Part shown: positions 1 through 8,527 of the stretch, in pieces
Position numbering within the stretch: position 1 is the stretch's first letter
How the letters are laid out: every line of letters starts with the position of its first letter
Assembly (NCBI RefSeq): GCF_039536765.1
Contig: NZ_BAAAZF010000001.1
Location: 806,001-870,000, forward strand
Direction of reading: 5' to 3'
Origin: Parerythrobacter jejuensis
Lineage (GTDB): Bacteria; Pseudomonadota; Alphaproteobacteria; Sphingomonadales; Sphingomonadaceae
Length of the DNA stretch: 64,000 nucleotides
Notes under the pieces: generated by a model
What the model was told of the DNA's origin: nothing
Databases searched by the model: none
What the model saw: only the letters and a program-made list of their open reading frames with translations
Translations under genes and position numbers: made by a program

Positions 1-44
1 ACGAGACCTTTGCCGCCCTGAGGGCCGCCAAGGACAGTTTCTGA
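1..44 (+). CDS. 3' end of an upstream gene (partial)
   Basis: An open frame enters from the left edge and ends at TGA 42-44, giving the last 13 residues (ETFAALRAAKDSF). Only five bases separate this stop from the next ATG, so the two genes probably share a transcript. Too little is present to name the product. Confidence 0.5.
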   Translation, partial: ETFAALRAAKDSF

Positions 45-49
45 TCCGC

Positions 50-1024
50 ATGCAGGCTCTACGCGTCGAGACCTTGTCGGACGATTTTTCCGGTGTACTC
101 CTCACCGACCTGCCGCGACCCGAGCGCGGCCCGGGCGAGGTGCTGGTGCGAATTCAGGCCGCTTCGCTCAACTATCCCGACCTGTTGATGACGCAGGGCA
201 AGTACCAATTCAAACCCGAACCTCCCTTCACCTCCGGCATGGAATTGGCCGGGGAGGTCATCGCAGCGGATCACGACGGCCCTTTCGCCACTGGAGACCG
301 GGTCATGGGGGGTGCCAAGACGGGCGGATTTGCCGAGTTCGCGAGCGTCCCTGCGCGATCCCTGCGCAAAGTGCCCGAGGGCATATCTTTTCCAGCTGCT
401 GCGGCCATGGGAGCTGCCTACAGCACCGCCTATACCGGTCTGTTCGAACTGGGCGGCCTGGAAGCCGGGCAATGGGTGCTGGTCCATGGTGCCAGCGGGG
501 GCGTCGGCCTGGCTGCATGCGACCTTGCAAAAGCTCTGGGCGCTAAGGTCATTGCTGCGACTCATCGCGAGGACAAGATTGAGCGCCTGCAGGCAGCTTC
601 GGGCGCTGACGCGGTGATCCTGAACCACGGCCGTTTCCGCGAACGCGTAAGCGAGCTGACAGACGGGAAGCTGTGCGATCTCGTGTTCGACACCGTCGGC
701 GGTGATATTTTCGATGAGAGCACGCGCTGTGTCGCTTTTGGCGGCAAGTTACTGGTGGTGGGCTTTGTTGCCGGGCGCATTCCCGAGATTTCCGTAAATA
801 TACCGCTGATCAAGGGCTTCTCCGTGGTCGGCGTAAGAGCCGGGGAATATGCGCGCCGCTTTCCTGATCGCGGTGCCCGGATCATGGGCGAAATCCATAA
901 GCTGGCAGTAAGCGGTGCGATCACACCGTATGTCGACGCCACCTTGCCATTGGCGCAATGGCGCGATGCCTTCGCGGCCATGCAAAGGGGCGATCTGATC
1001 GGCAAGATCATCCTGCAACCTTGA
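50..1024 (+). CDS. NADPH:quinone oxidoreductase family protein
   Basis: A 324-residue member of the medium-chain dehydrogenase/reductase superfamily, quinone-reductase branch, which transfers hydride from NADPH to quinones or activated double bonds in the cytosol. The N-terminal GroES-like half runs to about residue 120 and the Rossmann half carries HGASGGVGLAA at about 146-156. The Cys/His zinc ligands of alcohol dehydrogenases are not apparent, which fits the zinc-free quinone oxidoreductases. Length is normal for the family. It follows the upstream gene by five bases. The substrate cannot be read from the sequence; an enoyl or acryloyl reductase of the same superfamily is the main alternative. 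Confidence 0.85.
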   Translation: MQALRVETLSDDFSGVLLTDLPRPERGPGEVLVRIQAASLNYPDLLMTQGKYQFKPEPPFTSGMELAGEVIAADHDGPFATGDRVMGGAKTGGFAEFASVPARSLRKVPEGISFPAAAAMGAAYSTAYTGLFELGGLEAGQWVLVHGASGGVGLAACDLAKALGAKVIAATHREDKIERLQAASGADAVILNHGRFRERVSELTDGKLCDLVFDTVGGDIFDESTRCVAFGGKLLVVGFVAGRIPEISVNIPLIKGFSVVGVRAGEYARRFPDRGARIMGEIHKLAVSGAITPYVDATLPLAQWRDAFAAMQRGDLIGKIILQP

Positions 1025-1062
1025 GTCGCCAGGCCTTGGCCAATTGATCGCCCGGAACGAAA

Positions 1063-1086
1063 AAGGGCGGCACACTGGCCGCCCTT
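1063..1086 (-). terminator. Rho-independent terminator of the F0 operon
   Basis: A perfect 9-bp stem (1063-1071 with 1078-1086) encloses a six-base loop. Read on the minus strand, the stem is followed by a run of T (the A-run at about 1060-1064). It lies just after the atpF stop. It may also stop plus-strand transcription from the quinone reductase, but the T-run there is poor. Confidence 0.75.
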
Positions 1087-1110
1087 ATCCAGAAGACCTC
1101 AATACGCGGC

Positions 1111-1644
1111 TCAGATGCCGGCAATCACCTTGTCTGTCAGAGAGATGTCTGCGCTGGCGTCGTGCTTCTCGGCGATCAGCTTGCGACTGGCAGTGGCCGC
1201 AGCCCTCGCGGCAGTAGCCCGCACTTCGTCGATCGCATCGCGTTCGGCAGCGGCGATCTTGTCTTCGGCCATGCGCTTGCGGCGCTCGATCAGAGCCTTG
1301 CTGTCCGCTTCGGCCTTCTCGACCAGCGCTTCGGCTTCGTGCCTGGCATTCTCGATCATTGCTTCTGCGTCTTTTTCCGCATTGGCGATCTTGGTCGAAT
1401 ACTCGTCACGAAGCGCTTCGGCTTCGGCCCGCAATTTCTTCGCTTCGTCCAGTTGTTCGCGGATCGATGCGATCTTGGCATCCAGCCCGCCGGTGATCAT
1501 TCCGGGAACCTTCTTCCACACGAAGATCGCAATCAGCACGACCATCGAGATCGACACGATCTGATAAGGCTCAAGCCCCCACAGACTCGGGCCGAGCGAT
1601 TCAGGAATGTCCGTCGTGGTGAAGACTTCAGGTGCGTTAGACAC
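1111..1644 (-). CDS. atpF: ATP synthase F0 subunit b
   Basis: A 177-residue peripheral-stalk subunit of F0F1 ATP synthase. One membrane helix at about residues 27-45 is followed by a long charged Ala/Glu/Lys-rich helix to about residue 165, typical of the coiled-coil stator that holds F1 against F0. It is the last gene of the F0 operon and overlaps the upstream b' gene by eight bases. Alphaproteobacteria carry two b-type subunits that form a heterodimer; order and N-terminus identify this one as b rather than b'. Confidence 0.93.
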   Translation of the reverse strand: MSNAPEVFTTTDIPESLGPSLWGLEPYQIVSISMVVLIAIFVWKKVPGMITGGLDAKIASIREQLDEAKKLRAEAEALRDEYSTKIANAEKDAEAMIENARHEAEALVEKAEADSKALIERRKRMAEDKIAAAERDAIDEVRATAARAAATASRKLIAEKHDASADISLTDKVIAGI

Positions 1645-2131
1645 GGGCCATTGCCTCCTTCACAGCCTTGGCGGCAGACGGCTTAGTTACCTTCACACCG
1701 GCCAGGCGCTGGACGATATCCTGCGCCGCTTCGGCAGCAACGCCCTCGACTTCGGCCATGGCTTCGGCGCGTGAAGTCGCAATGCGTTCCTCGGCCTCTG
1801 CCAATTTCTTGTCGAGACGCTTCTGCGCCGAAGCGATCTTCTTTTCCGACTTGTCAGCCGCATCGGCCTTCGCCTCGGCAACGATCGCCTGCGCAGCAGC
1901 GCGGTTTTCGTTCTCGCGGGTCCGCCAGGCTTCTTCCTCGGCATCGGCCTTGTCGCGCGCAGCCTGCGCAGCAGCGAGATCATCACTGATCTGCTGGTCG
2001 CGCTGCCCGACCGTCTCCATTACGCGCGGAACCATGCCGCGGCCGACAATGAAGAATGTGAACCCGAAAAAGACCAGCAGCCAGAAGATCTGGCTGGAAT
2101 AGGTCTCTGCGAGCTGGGCTATCTGGGGCAT
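1637..2131 (-). CDS. atpF': ATP synthase F0 subunit b'
   Basis: A 164-residue second b-type stalk subunit. The N-terminus has the typical b' element SQIFWLLVFFGFTFF (about residues 12-27), followed by a long Ala/Glu/Lys helix. It pairs with subunit b to form the stator of F0F1. It lies between atpE and atpF, the usual order in alphaproteobacteria (B-E-b'-b), and overlaps atpF by eight bases, suggesting coupled translation. It is sometimes labelled atpG or atpX. Confidence 0.92.
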   Translation of the reverse strand: MPQIAQLAETYSSQIFWLLVFFGFTFFIVGRGMVPRVMETVGQRDQQISDDLAAAQAARDKADAEEEAWRTRENENRAAAQAIVAEAKADAADKSEKKIASAQKRLDKKLAEAEERIATSRAEAMAEVEGVAAEAAQDIVQRLAGVKVTKPSAAKAVKEAMARV

Positions 2132-2218
2132 GAATCCGGTCCCGGAAAGTCAGTCAGAAAGAAGGTTCCCGACGGGCCGGAACGCAGAGTCCCGACCCGG
2201 TCAGAAAACGAAGTGTCG

Positions 2219-2446
2219 TTAGGCGACGAAGATCAGGATCATCGCAACAACGAATGCCAGCAGGCCGAGAAGCTCGGCAGCGGCGAAGCCGATGAACAGG
2301 CGACCCTGCTGGCCGTCTGCTGCGCCCGGGTTGCGCAATGCGCTCTCGAGGAAAGAACCGAACACGTTACCCACACCGATAGCGGCCATGCCGGCACCGA
2401 TAGCTGCGAGACCCGCACCAACGAGCTTTGCTGCTTCTGCGTCCAT
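2219..2446 (-). CDS. atpE: ATP synthase F0 subunit c
   Basis: A 75-residue proteolipid that forms the rotor ring of F0. Two membrane helices flank the polar loop ALRNP (residues 36-40), and the glycine-patterned first helix (GAGLAAIGAGMAAIGVG) packs the ring. The proton-carrying acid is Glu58 in FAAAELLGL. The start is ATG at 2446 and the size is standard. It is separated from atpB by 43 bases and from b' by 87 bases. I see nothing pointing to sodium coupling. Confidence 0.95.
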   Translation of the reverse strand: MDAEAAKLVGAGLAAIGAGMAAIGVGNVFGSFLESALRNPGAADGQQGRLFIGFAAAELLGLLAFVVAMILIFVA

Positions 2447-2489
2447 TGTAATAACTCCTTACGTAAAGTCTTGTTTGTTGATCAGTAAC

Positions 2490-3278
2490 TTAGTGAAGAT
2501 TCTCGGCGTCGTTGATATACAGCGACGTCAACAATGCAAAAACATAGGCCTGGATGCCGGCAACGAGGATTTCCAGCGCGCTGATGCCGATCATCAGGAT
2601 GAAGCTGGGAACACCGACCAGGGCAGCGAAAGCCGGCCCGGCATTGGTGCCGTCAATCACGAAGCTGGACAGAACCTTGAGCAGGACGTGGCCTGCCATC
2701 ATGGCCACAAACAGTCGCAGCGCGAGGCTGAACGGGCGCACCAGGAACGAGATCAGCTCAATCGGGAAGATGATCGGGATCATCGGCAACGGGGTACCGC
2801 TGGGCACGAACAGGCTGAAAAAGTGGAAACCGTGCTTCCAGAAACCGACAATCAGCACAATCGCGAAACTGATAATCGCGAGGACGCCGGTCACGGTGAA
2901 GTGGCTGGTAAATGTGAACGGATGGACACCGACAATGCCGAGCGGCAACAGGCCCAGCAGGTTGGCGAACAGGATGAACATGAACAGCGAGAAGATATAG
3001 GGCACATACTTGCGCCCTTCCTTGCCGATATTCGCCTCCAGCATGTCGTCGATAAAGCCGGTGAAGCTCTCCACCATCATCTGCCAGCGGCCGGGCACGA
3101 GCTCGCGCTTCATGCCGCCCCAGACGAACACAGTCAGCACGATGGTGGTAATAAGCATCCACATCGAGCTGTTGGTAAAAGCGATGTTGTAGCCGGCGAT
3201 TTCCCACGTTTCCGAACCGAGAATCGGTTCGATGTGAAACTGGTGCATCGGGTCGACTTTGCCTTCTTCGGCGGCCAC
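2490..3278 (-). CDS. atpB: ATP synthase F0 subunit a
   Basis: A 262-residue multi-pass membrane subunit forming the proton half-channels against the c-ring. The essential arginine is Arg188 in SLALRLF, matching Arg210 of E. coli. Five or six hydrophobic segments are visible and the length is normal. The start is GTG at 3278, preceded by an AGGG-type ribosome site. It lies 36 bases after atpI and leads the structural F0 genes. No F1 genes (atpH, A, G, D, C) are in the window, so F0 and F1 are in separate operons, as is common in this class. Confidence 0.95.
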   Translation of the reverse strand: MAAEEGKVDPMHQFHIEPILGSETWEIAGYNIAFTNSSMWMLITTIVLTVFVWGGMKRELVPGRWQMMVESFTGFIDDMLEANIGKEGRKYVPYIFSLFMFILFANLLGLLPLGIVGVHPFTFTSHFTVTGVLAIISFAIVLIVGFWKHGFHFFSLFVPSGTPLPMIPIIFPIELISFLVRPFSLALRLFVAMMAGHVLLKVLSSFVIDGTNAGPAFAALVGVPSFILMIGISALEILVAGIQAYVFALLTSLYINDAENLH

Positions 3279-3314
3279 GTGAATTCCCTGTTCGTTTGTA
3301 AATGCGTTTCCCGG

Positions 3315-3653
3315 TCAACCTTCGTCGGAAGGCGTCTCGGTCGGCGCATTCGCCATCCGGAAAATATTCCTGAAAGCCACGATTATCCCGAGGAACAATC
3401 CGACCAACAGGCCCCATGGAGACGTTCCCGTCAGGGCATCGACTGCCCAACCGATAACGACACCACCCAGGATCCCACCGAGTAAATCCGCCAGGACCCG
3501 GTTGCCGCTGCGATAATTCGCATCAACTCCGGTGCCCGCTTGCGGCTGGTTGCGTTCCTCTTCACGCTCGCGTGCGGCTTTCAGCCGCTCTTCGAGCGCG
3601 TCAATTCGCGCATCCTCGGCAATGGGTTCCCGTGCGGGCTTTTCATCGCTCAT
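3315..3653 (-). CDS. atpI: AtpI, F0F1 ATP synthase assembly protein
   Basis: A 112-residue protein with a charged coiled N-terminal part (residues 1-45) and two hydrophobic segments in the second half (VLADLLGGILGGVVIGW and GLLVGLFLGIIVAF). This matches the AtpI/AtpQ family that helps assemble the c-ring, and it is first in the operon as expected. The ATG at 3653 has an AGGAG ribosome site six bases upstream, which fixes the start. The family diverges strongly in sequence, so position and topology are the main evidence. Confidence 0.8.
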   Translation of the reverse strand: MSDEKPAREPIAEDARIDALEERLKAAREREEERNQPQAGTGVDANYRSGNRVLADLLGGILGGVVIGWAVDALTGTSPWGLLVGLFLGIIVAFRNIFRMANAPTETPSDEG

Positions 3654-3715
3654 GCTTTGCTCCTTTGTGAAGGTCTGCGCAGCACGGGCAACTCCTGCCC
3701 GCCAAGGGCGCCGCC

Positions 3716-3744
3716 CCCTTAGAAGGGGGGCATATGCAAGTCAA
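3716..3744 (-). promoter_or_regulatory. Putative promoter of the F0 operon
   Basis: On the minus strand TTGACT (3739-3744) is followed after 17 bases by TAAGGG (3716-3721), upstream of atpI. The -35 hexamer is good and the -10 is weak. It lies between the end of the ydbL-like gene and the atpI ribosome site, where a promoter is needed. Confidence 0.4.
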
Positions 3745-3834
3745 CCGGACAGCACGGGATTCCGCACGTCCGGTTGAGAAAAATTGTGCACTGCAAGGTG
3801 CTTCGCCGAACCCGGGCCTATCTGCCCGAAAACT

Positions 3835-4227
3835 CTACGGGCAGCGAGGGTCACGCTGCGGCGGTGCACTGGTACGGGTTGCCCAAGAGCCGTCGGGCGC
3901 CTGGTAACGCTCGCCCGGCACGGTCCGGGCGATCAAAACGCATCCCTGGGTGAAGGCATATTCTTCCAGAGTCGCATTCTGCGCTTGCGCCCGCTGGGTG
4001 TAATTCGCCCGGCGTTTGATGTTCAGGTCGCGGACCAGAGCCTGCGTTGCAGACGACTGGCTGCCCACCGTGCCCAGATACCCGTCCATTTTCTCGCCCA
4101 CCTGCCCGCTGGCGCGCGCAGCTGCATAGGCGGGATCACGCTGGAAATAGGCCGAGGCTGGCACTGCAAGCGCCAGTCCAAGAGTTGCAGCAATGGCTGC
4201 CTTGCCAAAGTTTGAAATCGTCATCAT
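3835..4227 (-). CDS. YdbL family protein (DUF1318)
   Basis: A 130-residue exported protein with a clear signal peptide (AAIAATLGLALAVPASA, cleavage near residue 26). Features such as KMDGYLG, the NIKRRANYTQRA stretch and two C-terminal Cys fit DUF1318/YdbL, a periplasmic partner of the YdbH-YnbE system. The open frame continues upstream to a TTG at 4239 overlapping the YnbE stop, but a GAGG site six bases before the ATG at 4227 favours MMTISN as the start. It is third in a ydbH-ynbE-ydbL operon. Its exact role is unsettled even in E. coli. Confidence 0.8.
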   Translation of the reverse strand: MMTISNFGKAAIAATLGLALAVPASAYFQRDPAYAAARASGQVGEKMDGYLGTVGSQSSATQALVRDLNIKRRANYTQRAQAQNATLEEYAFTQGCVLIARTVPGERYQAPDGSWATRTSAPPQRDPRCP

Positions 4228-4235
4228 TCCCATCC

Positions 4236-4478
4236 TCAAAAGATATCCGGGTTCTCGTCGATGTTATCCTCAACATCGGCCGCGAGCCGGTAAATCACTT
4301 CCTGCCGGATATTGATGTTGAGCTCGATCACGATGGCTTCCTCGGGCGCATTGATATTGATGCACCCACCCAGCGTGACCAGCCCGACGACCGGCGCCAT
4401 ACTCCAGACGCGCTTCTGCCTCTTCATGTTGCGTTTCATTGCAGCGCAGGCAGAGAGCGTCAAATTGCATGTCTTCAT
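4236..4478 (-). CDS. YnbE-like outer-membrane lipoprotein
   Basis: A small lipoprotein of 80 residues from this start. The lipobox LGGC places the lipidated Cys at residue 39, followed by ININAP and a short beta-rich tail, matching YnbE. In E. coli, YnbE in the outer membrane pairs with the long AsmA-like protein YdbH to span the periplasm. The ATG at 4478 has a GAGG site seven bases away and overlaps the ydbH stop (ATGA). An internal ATG at 4439 would give a more usual signal length, so the start is uncertain. The stop overlaps the start region of the ydbL-like gene. Confidence 0.78.
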   Translation of the reverse strand: MKTCNLTLSACAAMKRNMKRQKRVWSMAPVVGLVTLGGCININAPEEAIVIELNINIRQEVIYRLAADVEDNIDENPDIF

Positions 4479-7400
4479 GGCCTATCCTCGCTTTCGGGGT
4501 CCTGAATGGGTGGTTGGGCAGCGCTAACATCAGGCTGCCGGAATTCTGTGCCGTCGTCGGTCAGCAGGCCGACTTCGCGCGGGTCCCGAACAAAGGCGGG
4601 ATCGTAGATCGACCGCACATTGGTCAACAATTGGTAGAACGGGGCGCGGATGTTGACGTTGAACCGGATCGGCAGCTTGCCCAACCGGCGGGTTACGAAA
4701 TTGCGGCTTGCCCCCTCGCCCTGGCTTACACCTTCGAATGTCACGCGAGTCACGATTTCGCCGGTCAATGGGCCATCGACGCCGATGCGCATCTGGCGGT
4801 AATCAAGCGACCGCAAGGAATTGAATGCGAAATTGGCGATCGCCCCCATGTCTTCGTAAGTCAGCTCGCCTACATAAGAGAGGTTCCCGCCGGGTGCGCG
4901 CGAAAGCAGGAGCCCGTCTTCGATAAAACCATTGCCAACCTCATCGAACACGACCGAGATGGTCCCGTCGAATGTCCCGCGGGCGCTGAGATTGGCCAGT
5001 TCCAGCCGTTCTATGAACAGCGCTGCTTCGACCCCCTCGACCTCAAACGCATAGCGTCGCGTTTCCGGTCTGGAGAAATTCAACAGCACGGGCCGCATCG
5101 TCAGTCTGCCGCCAAGCCAAGGCCACTCGCCCCCCGCAACGTCGAGGATCTGCCCGTCCCGCAATGCGAACCGGATGACACCGTCATTCACTTCGATGCC
5201 GGGATTGATCGACTTGACGAAAAGCCGCTGATCGGGCGCAGTCGTGAGGGTGAGAAGATCGGTGAAGTTGATTGTACCCGATGCGCCCTCGACCGGTCCG
5301 AAAGCTGCGGCGAAATCAAAGTTCTTCGTGCTGAACTGACCAGAGCTTGTAATGTCCTGATCGTTCCAGTCGATCCTGCCGGTGCCAGTAACAACACCGT
5401 CGGCCAAAGCGATCACACCTATCGCGAGATCAGAAAGGTCGACCGGTTGCAGCGCTTCATCGAATCGCACGCCAGCAACGTTGAGATCAGCAGATCCAAC
5501 GCCGCCGGAAAGATTGTGCCGCAATGTGAGGTCCACAATGGGCCGATCGCTCGAGGGCTCACGCAGCAAGGCTTGTGCACTGATCCGGCTATTTTCGAGA
5601 CGCAAGGTCGCATCGCGCCCATGCAACGGGTTGAACAAGTCTTCTTCGGCCCGGTCTTCCACGATGAAGGCGCCCTCATCCAACTGCAGGACGCCATCAA
5701 TGTAACTCCACCGCCCGTTGGCCTGAAGAATATCGAGCGGGACAGCGTCCAGCCGGATATCCGCATCGGCGATGGTGCCGGCAATCTCGCTCCCCAGATC
5801 GGCGTCGAGATTCGTAACCTTGAAACGGGCGGCATTGTCCTGGGGGCCGAGCACCAGATCAAGCTCGCGTGCGATCAATTGGCCCGGCCATGCAAAACCG
5901 ACCGGTCCGCTCGACAATTGCACCGGCGTCCCCGCGAGCGAACCCGTCAAGGCCAGCCCCGGAACTCCGGCTGCAAGAGCCAGACCACGGCGGTCATAAC
6001 GCAGGATGGGCGCTCCGTTGGCCGGGCACAGGGTCAGTTCTTGGTTCTCGAGCGTGAGTTCGGCGTAAGAGAGCGTACGGAATGCGATCGGAGTGCACTG
6101 GTTCCACATGCGCACATCACCTGATGCCGCGATAGTTCCTGTAATCGGCAGTGACAGTCCGCGTGCCTCGCCGCCTGGCAAGGGCCCGTCGGCAAGCATC
6201 GTGCCATCGACCGTAAAGGACCCGTCCCGCAACTGCGCCACCCGCAAGTCGGGAATCGCCAGCCTGCTTCCCTGCGCCTCGTAAGGGGCCATGCGCAGGC
6301 GGAATTGCGATTGTCCGTTGGCGCCACGCTCCATCCGGCCAGAGATTTGCGGCAAGCCTGCGCCGCCAATACGGATATTGCCAGCAATGCGCGGGGTGGA
6401 CCCGCCGTCAAACCGCGCCTGGACGCGGGAGAGCGCGGCCAATGTGGTGCCATCCTGACTGCGCAAGGCGATCCTGGGCGCCACCGCCGTCATGGCGCCA
6501 TCCATGCGCCTCAATGTCAGGTCGGCAGAAATGCCCCCGCCCTCCACGCCCTGATTGATAGCCCGTCGCAATCGCGCAAGAAGAGGCTCTATCAGCGATC
6601 CGGAAGCGGATTGTTGTGCGCTCGCCAATGCCGAGCCGAACTGGTCGCTGAGCGCGATGTCCTCGCCGCGCAGTTCGAGATCGGACTGTATTTGCGCAAA
6701 GCCTGCATCCGAGCGCATTGTTCCGCTCGCATTGACCTGAGACAGCGCAACGGCCTCAGCGGCAACGCGATTCATGGCGATGTCGTAACGCGAAACGATC
6801 CGCCCATCACGCAAGGTCAGGCGCGCATCGACTGCACTGTCCCCAACAGCCAAACCCGCAGCAGCGAGCGCGTTTACCCCGCCCTCAATCTCCGCATCGA
6901 AACCGTCGAGCGTCGGGTCGCCGACCAGCGCGAGCGAGAGATCTGTCTGCCCCGCATCAACACCGAGCTCTTCGCAAGCCAGCTGCGACATGCGAGCAGG
7001 CCCGGAGAATGAAGGGGCGCCATCGGCAACCGCAACTTTCCCGAACAACGTGATGCGATCGGCGTTGCAGCCTTCGAATGCGAACTGGGGTGCAATGGCT
7101 GCCAGAGTCCCCGTGAAACCATCGTCGAGCCGACCTTCGCCATTGGCCTTTACTCCGATGGTGCCCCACGGTGACTCGATCCGCGCACGCCCGTCGACCA
7201 GTTTGATGTCGAATGCCGGCAGAGCCGGCGGGTCGTCACTTTCGGCAAACAGCACCTTATCCAGCGAGCCGAAACTTACCCCATCCGGAGAAATCCGGCC
7301 GAACAGCCGTGGATTGATCAACTCGATCCTGCCCACTGACGGAAAACCAAACTGGAAATCGAGGTTCACGCTGACCCGATCGATCGTCAGATCAGGTGCA

Positions 7401-7657
7401 GCGGCATCGCCGATTACGACATTGGACAAAACCTGCTGGGACGGCCCGATCGATTCAATATCGTAAGTGGCCGGCAGATCATTTGCTTCGATCTGTTCGG
7501 CGATCACGTTCTCGGCAATCTCTTCGCGCGAGAACCAGACAATCGCCAAGCCCACCAGCAGCACGGCAAACAGCACCAGCACGCCGCGCAGTGCAACCTG
7601 CGTGGCGCTGCGGTGCGTCCGGGCTGCCGCGACCAGTGTTTCCTCGCCCTCTGCCAT
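4475..7657 (-). CDS. YdbH family AsmA-like intermembrane protein
   Basis: A protein of about 1060 residues anchored by one N-terminal membrane helix (ALRGVLVLFAVLLVGLAIVWF, about residues 23-43), the rest being a long periplasmic beta-rich region. The C-terminal part contains the TINFTDLLTL and GRLTMRP type elements of the YdbH/DUF3971-related AsmA superfamily, which form hydrophobic grooves that carry phospholipid between membranes. The frame extends to 7816, but the extra 53 residues look non-coding and overlap radC, so I chose the ATG at 7657 (MAEGEETLV). It overlaps ynbE by four bases, so the three genes look translationally coupled. A plain AsmA-family label is the alternative; the neighbours argue for YdbH. 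Confidence 0.85.
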   Translation of the reverse strand: MAEGEETLVAAARTHRSATQVALRGVLVLFAVLLVGLAIVWFSREEIAENVIAEQIEANDLPATYDIESIGPSQQVLSNVVIGDAAAPDLTIDRVSVNLDFQFGFPSVGRIELINPRLFGRISPDGVSFGSLDKVLFAESDDPPALPAFDIKLVDGRARIESPWGTIGVKANGEGRLDDGFTGTLAAIAPQFAFEGCNADRITLFGKVAVADGAPSFSGPARMSQLACEELGVDAGQTDLSLALVGDPTLDGFDAEIEGGVNALAAAGLAVGDSAVDARLTLRDGRIVSRYDIAMNRVAAEAVALSQVNASGTMRSDAGFAQIQSDLELRGEDIALSDQFGSALASAQQSASGSLIEPLLARLRRAINQGVEGGGISADLTLRRMDGAMTAVAPRIALRSQDGTTLAALSRVQARFDGGSTPRIAGNIRIGGAGLPQISGRMERGANGQSQFRLRMAPYEAQGSRLAIPDLRVAQLRDGSFTVDGTMLADGPLPGGEARGLSLPITGTIAASGDVRMWNQCTPIAFRTLSYAELTLENQELTLCPANGAPILRYDRRGLALAAGVPGLALTGSLAGTPVQLSSGPVGFAWPGQLIARELDLVLGPQDNAARFKVTNLDADLGSEIAGTIADADIRLDAVPLDILQANGRWSYIDGVLQLDEGAFIVEDRAEEDLFNPLHGRDATLRLENSRISAQALLREPSSDRPIVDLTLRHNLSGGVGSADLNVAGVRFDEALQPVDLSDLAIGVIALADGVVTGTGRIDWNDQDITSSGQFSTKNFDFAAAFGPVEGASGTINFTDLLTLTTAPDQRLFVKSINPGIEVNDGVIRFALRDGQILDVAGGEWPWLGGRLTMRPVLLNFSRPETRRYAFEVEGVEAALFIERLELANLSARGTFDGTISVVFDEVGNGFIEDGLLLSRAPGGNLSYVGELTYEDMGAIANFAFNSLRSLDYRQMRIGVDGPLTGEIVTRVTFEGVSQGEGASRNFVTRRLGKLPIRFNVNIRAPFYQLLTNVRSIYDPAFVRDPREVGLLTDDGTEFRQPDVSAAQPPIQDPESEDRP

Positions 7658-7706
7658 TGCTGTCCACTTGCGCGTTTCGCCCGCCAAAGGCAATGCAATC
7701 AAAGCA

Positions 7707-8438
7707 ATGCGTCTAGTGGGAGCCAACTTGCCCGAAGCTGACCAGGAAAAGCACGCCAAGCAGGCGCCCCATGGTGGCACCGGCCATCGCACGCGGTTGC
7801 GCGAGCGTCTTCTCAACGGCGGAGCAGAGGCTCTCGCCGATTATGAAGTTCTGGAATACCTGCTGTTTGCAGCCTTTCGCCAGGGCGATACCAAGCCGGT
7901 TGCCAAGGCATTGATCGCGAGGTTCGGATCGCTTGCCGGGGTCCTGAATGCAGAGCCGGGCGCTCTGGCCGAAGTCAAAGGTATGGGCAAAGCCAGCGCT
8001 GCGGCGCTCAAGGCGGTATCGACCGCTGCACGCCGGATGGCCCGCAACGAAGTGCAGCAGAAGCCTGTGCTTGGCAGTTGGCAGGCCCTGCTCGATTACT
8101 TGACGGTGGACATGGCGCATTTGACGGTAGAGCGCGTCCGTGTGCTCTATCTCAATGCGCAGAACCGGTTGATTCAGGATCATCATGTCGGCGATGGCTC
8201 GATCGACGAAGCTGCGATCCACCCACGCGAGGTGATCAAGCGGGGGCTCGATATCGGCGCAACGGCCCTGATCCTTGTTCACAACCACCCCAGCGGCAAC
8301 CCGGAACCGAGCCGAGCTGACATCCAGATTACCAGCCGTATCGCCGAAGCCGGACGATTGCTGGGGATTACTGTCCACGATCATGTAATCGTCGGGCGCG
8401 AAGGCCATGTGTCTCTACGGGCGAAGGGATTGATCTAG
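7707..8438 (+). CDS. radC: RadC family JAB1/MPN domain protein
   Basis: A 243-residue RadC/YicR-family protein. A helix-hairpin-helix region (about residues 70-100, LAEVKGMGKASAAALKAV) precedes an MPN domain whose metal site is visible as HNHPSGNPEPSRAD near residue 190. The biochemical role is unclear; the historical link to recombination repair has been withdrawn. The frame is open further upstream, but the added residues are the reverse shadow of ydbH, so I used the ATG at 7707. The gene diverges from ydbH with about 50 bases between the starts. Confidence 0.88.
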   Translation: MRLVGANLPEADQEKHAKQAPHGGTGHRTRLRERLLNGGAEALADYEVLEYLLFAAFRQGDTKPVAKALIARFGSLAGVLNAEPGALAEVKGMGKASAAALKAVSTAARRMARNEVQQKPVLGSWQALLDYLTVDMAHLTVERVRVLYLNAQNRLIQDHHVGDGSIDEAAIHPREVIKRGLDIGATALILVHNHPSGNPEPSRADIQITSRIAEAGRLLGITVHDHVIVGREGHVSLRAKGLI

Positions 8439-8527
8439 GGGGACTGATCCAGGGGGCTTGATCTCACCCGCCCGCCCGCTTAGCCGCCGCGCAACAGTTT
8501 CAACCTCACACATCCGGAGTAGACCCC

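Noticed and set aside
3714-3729. Hairpin CCCCCT-TAGA-AGGGGG as a terminator for the ydbL-like gene
   Set aside because: No T-run on the minus strand; it overlaps the -10 area of the likely F0 operon promoter.
4439-6124. A 561-codon open frame on the plus strand
   Set aside because: It is the antisense shadow of ydbH in GC-rich DNA; no ribosome site or family motif, while the minus-strand reading gives a consistent AsmA-like protein.
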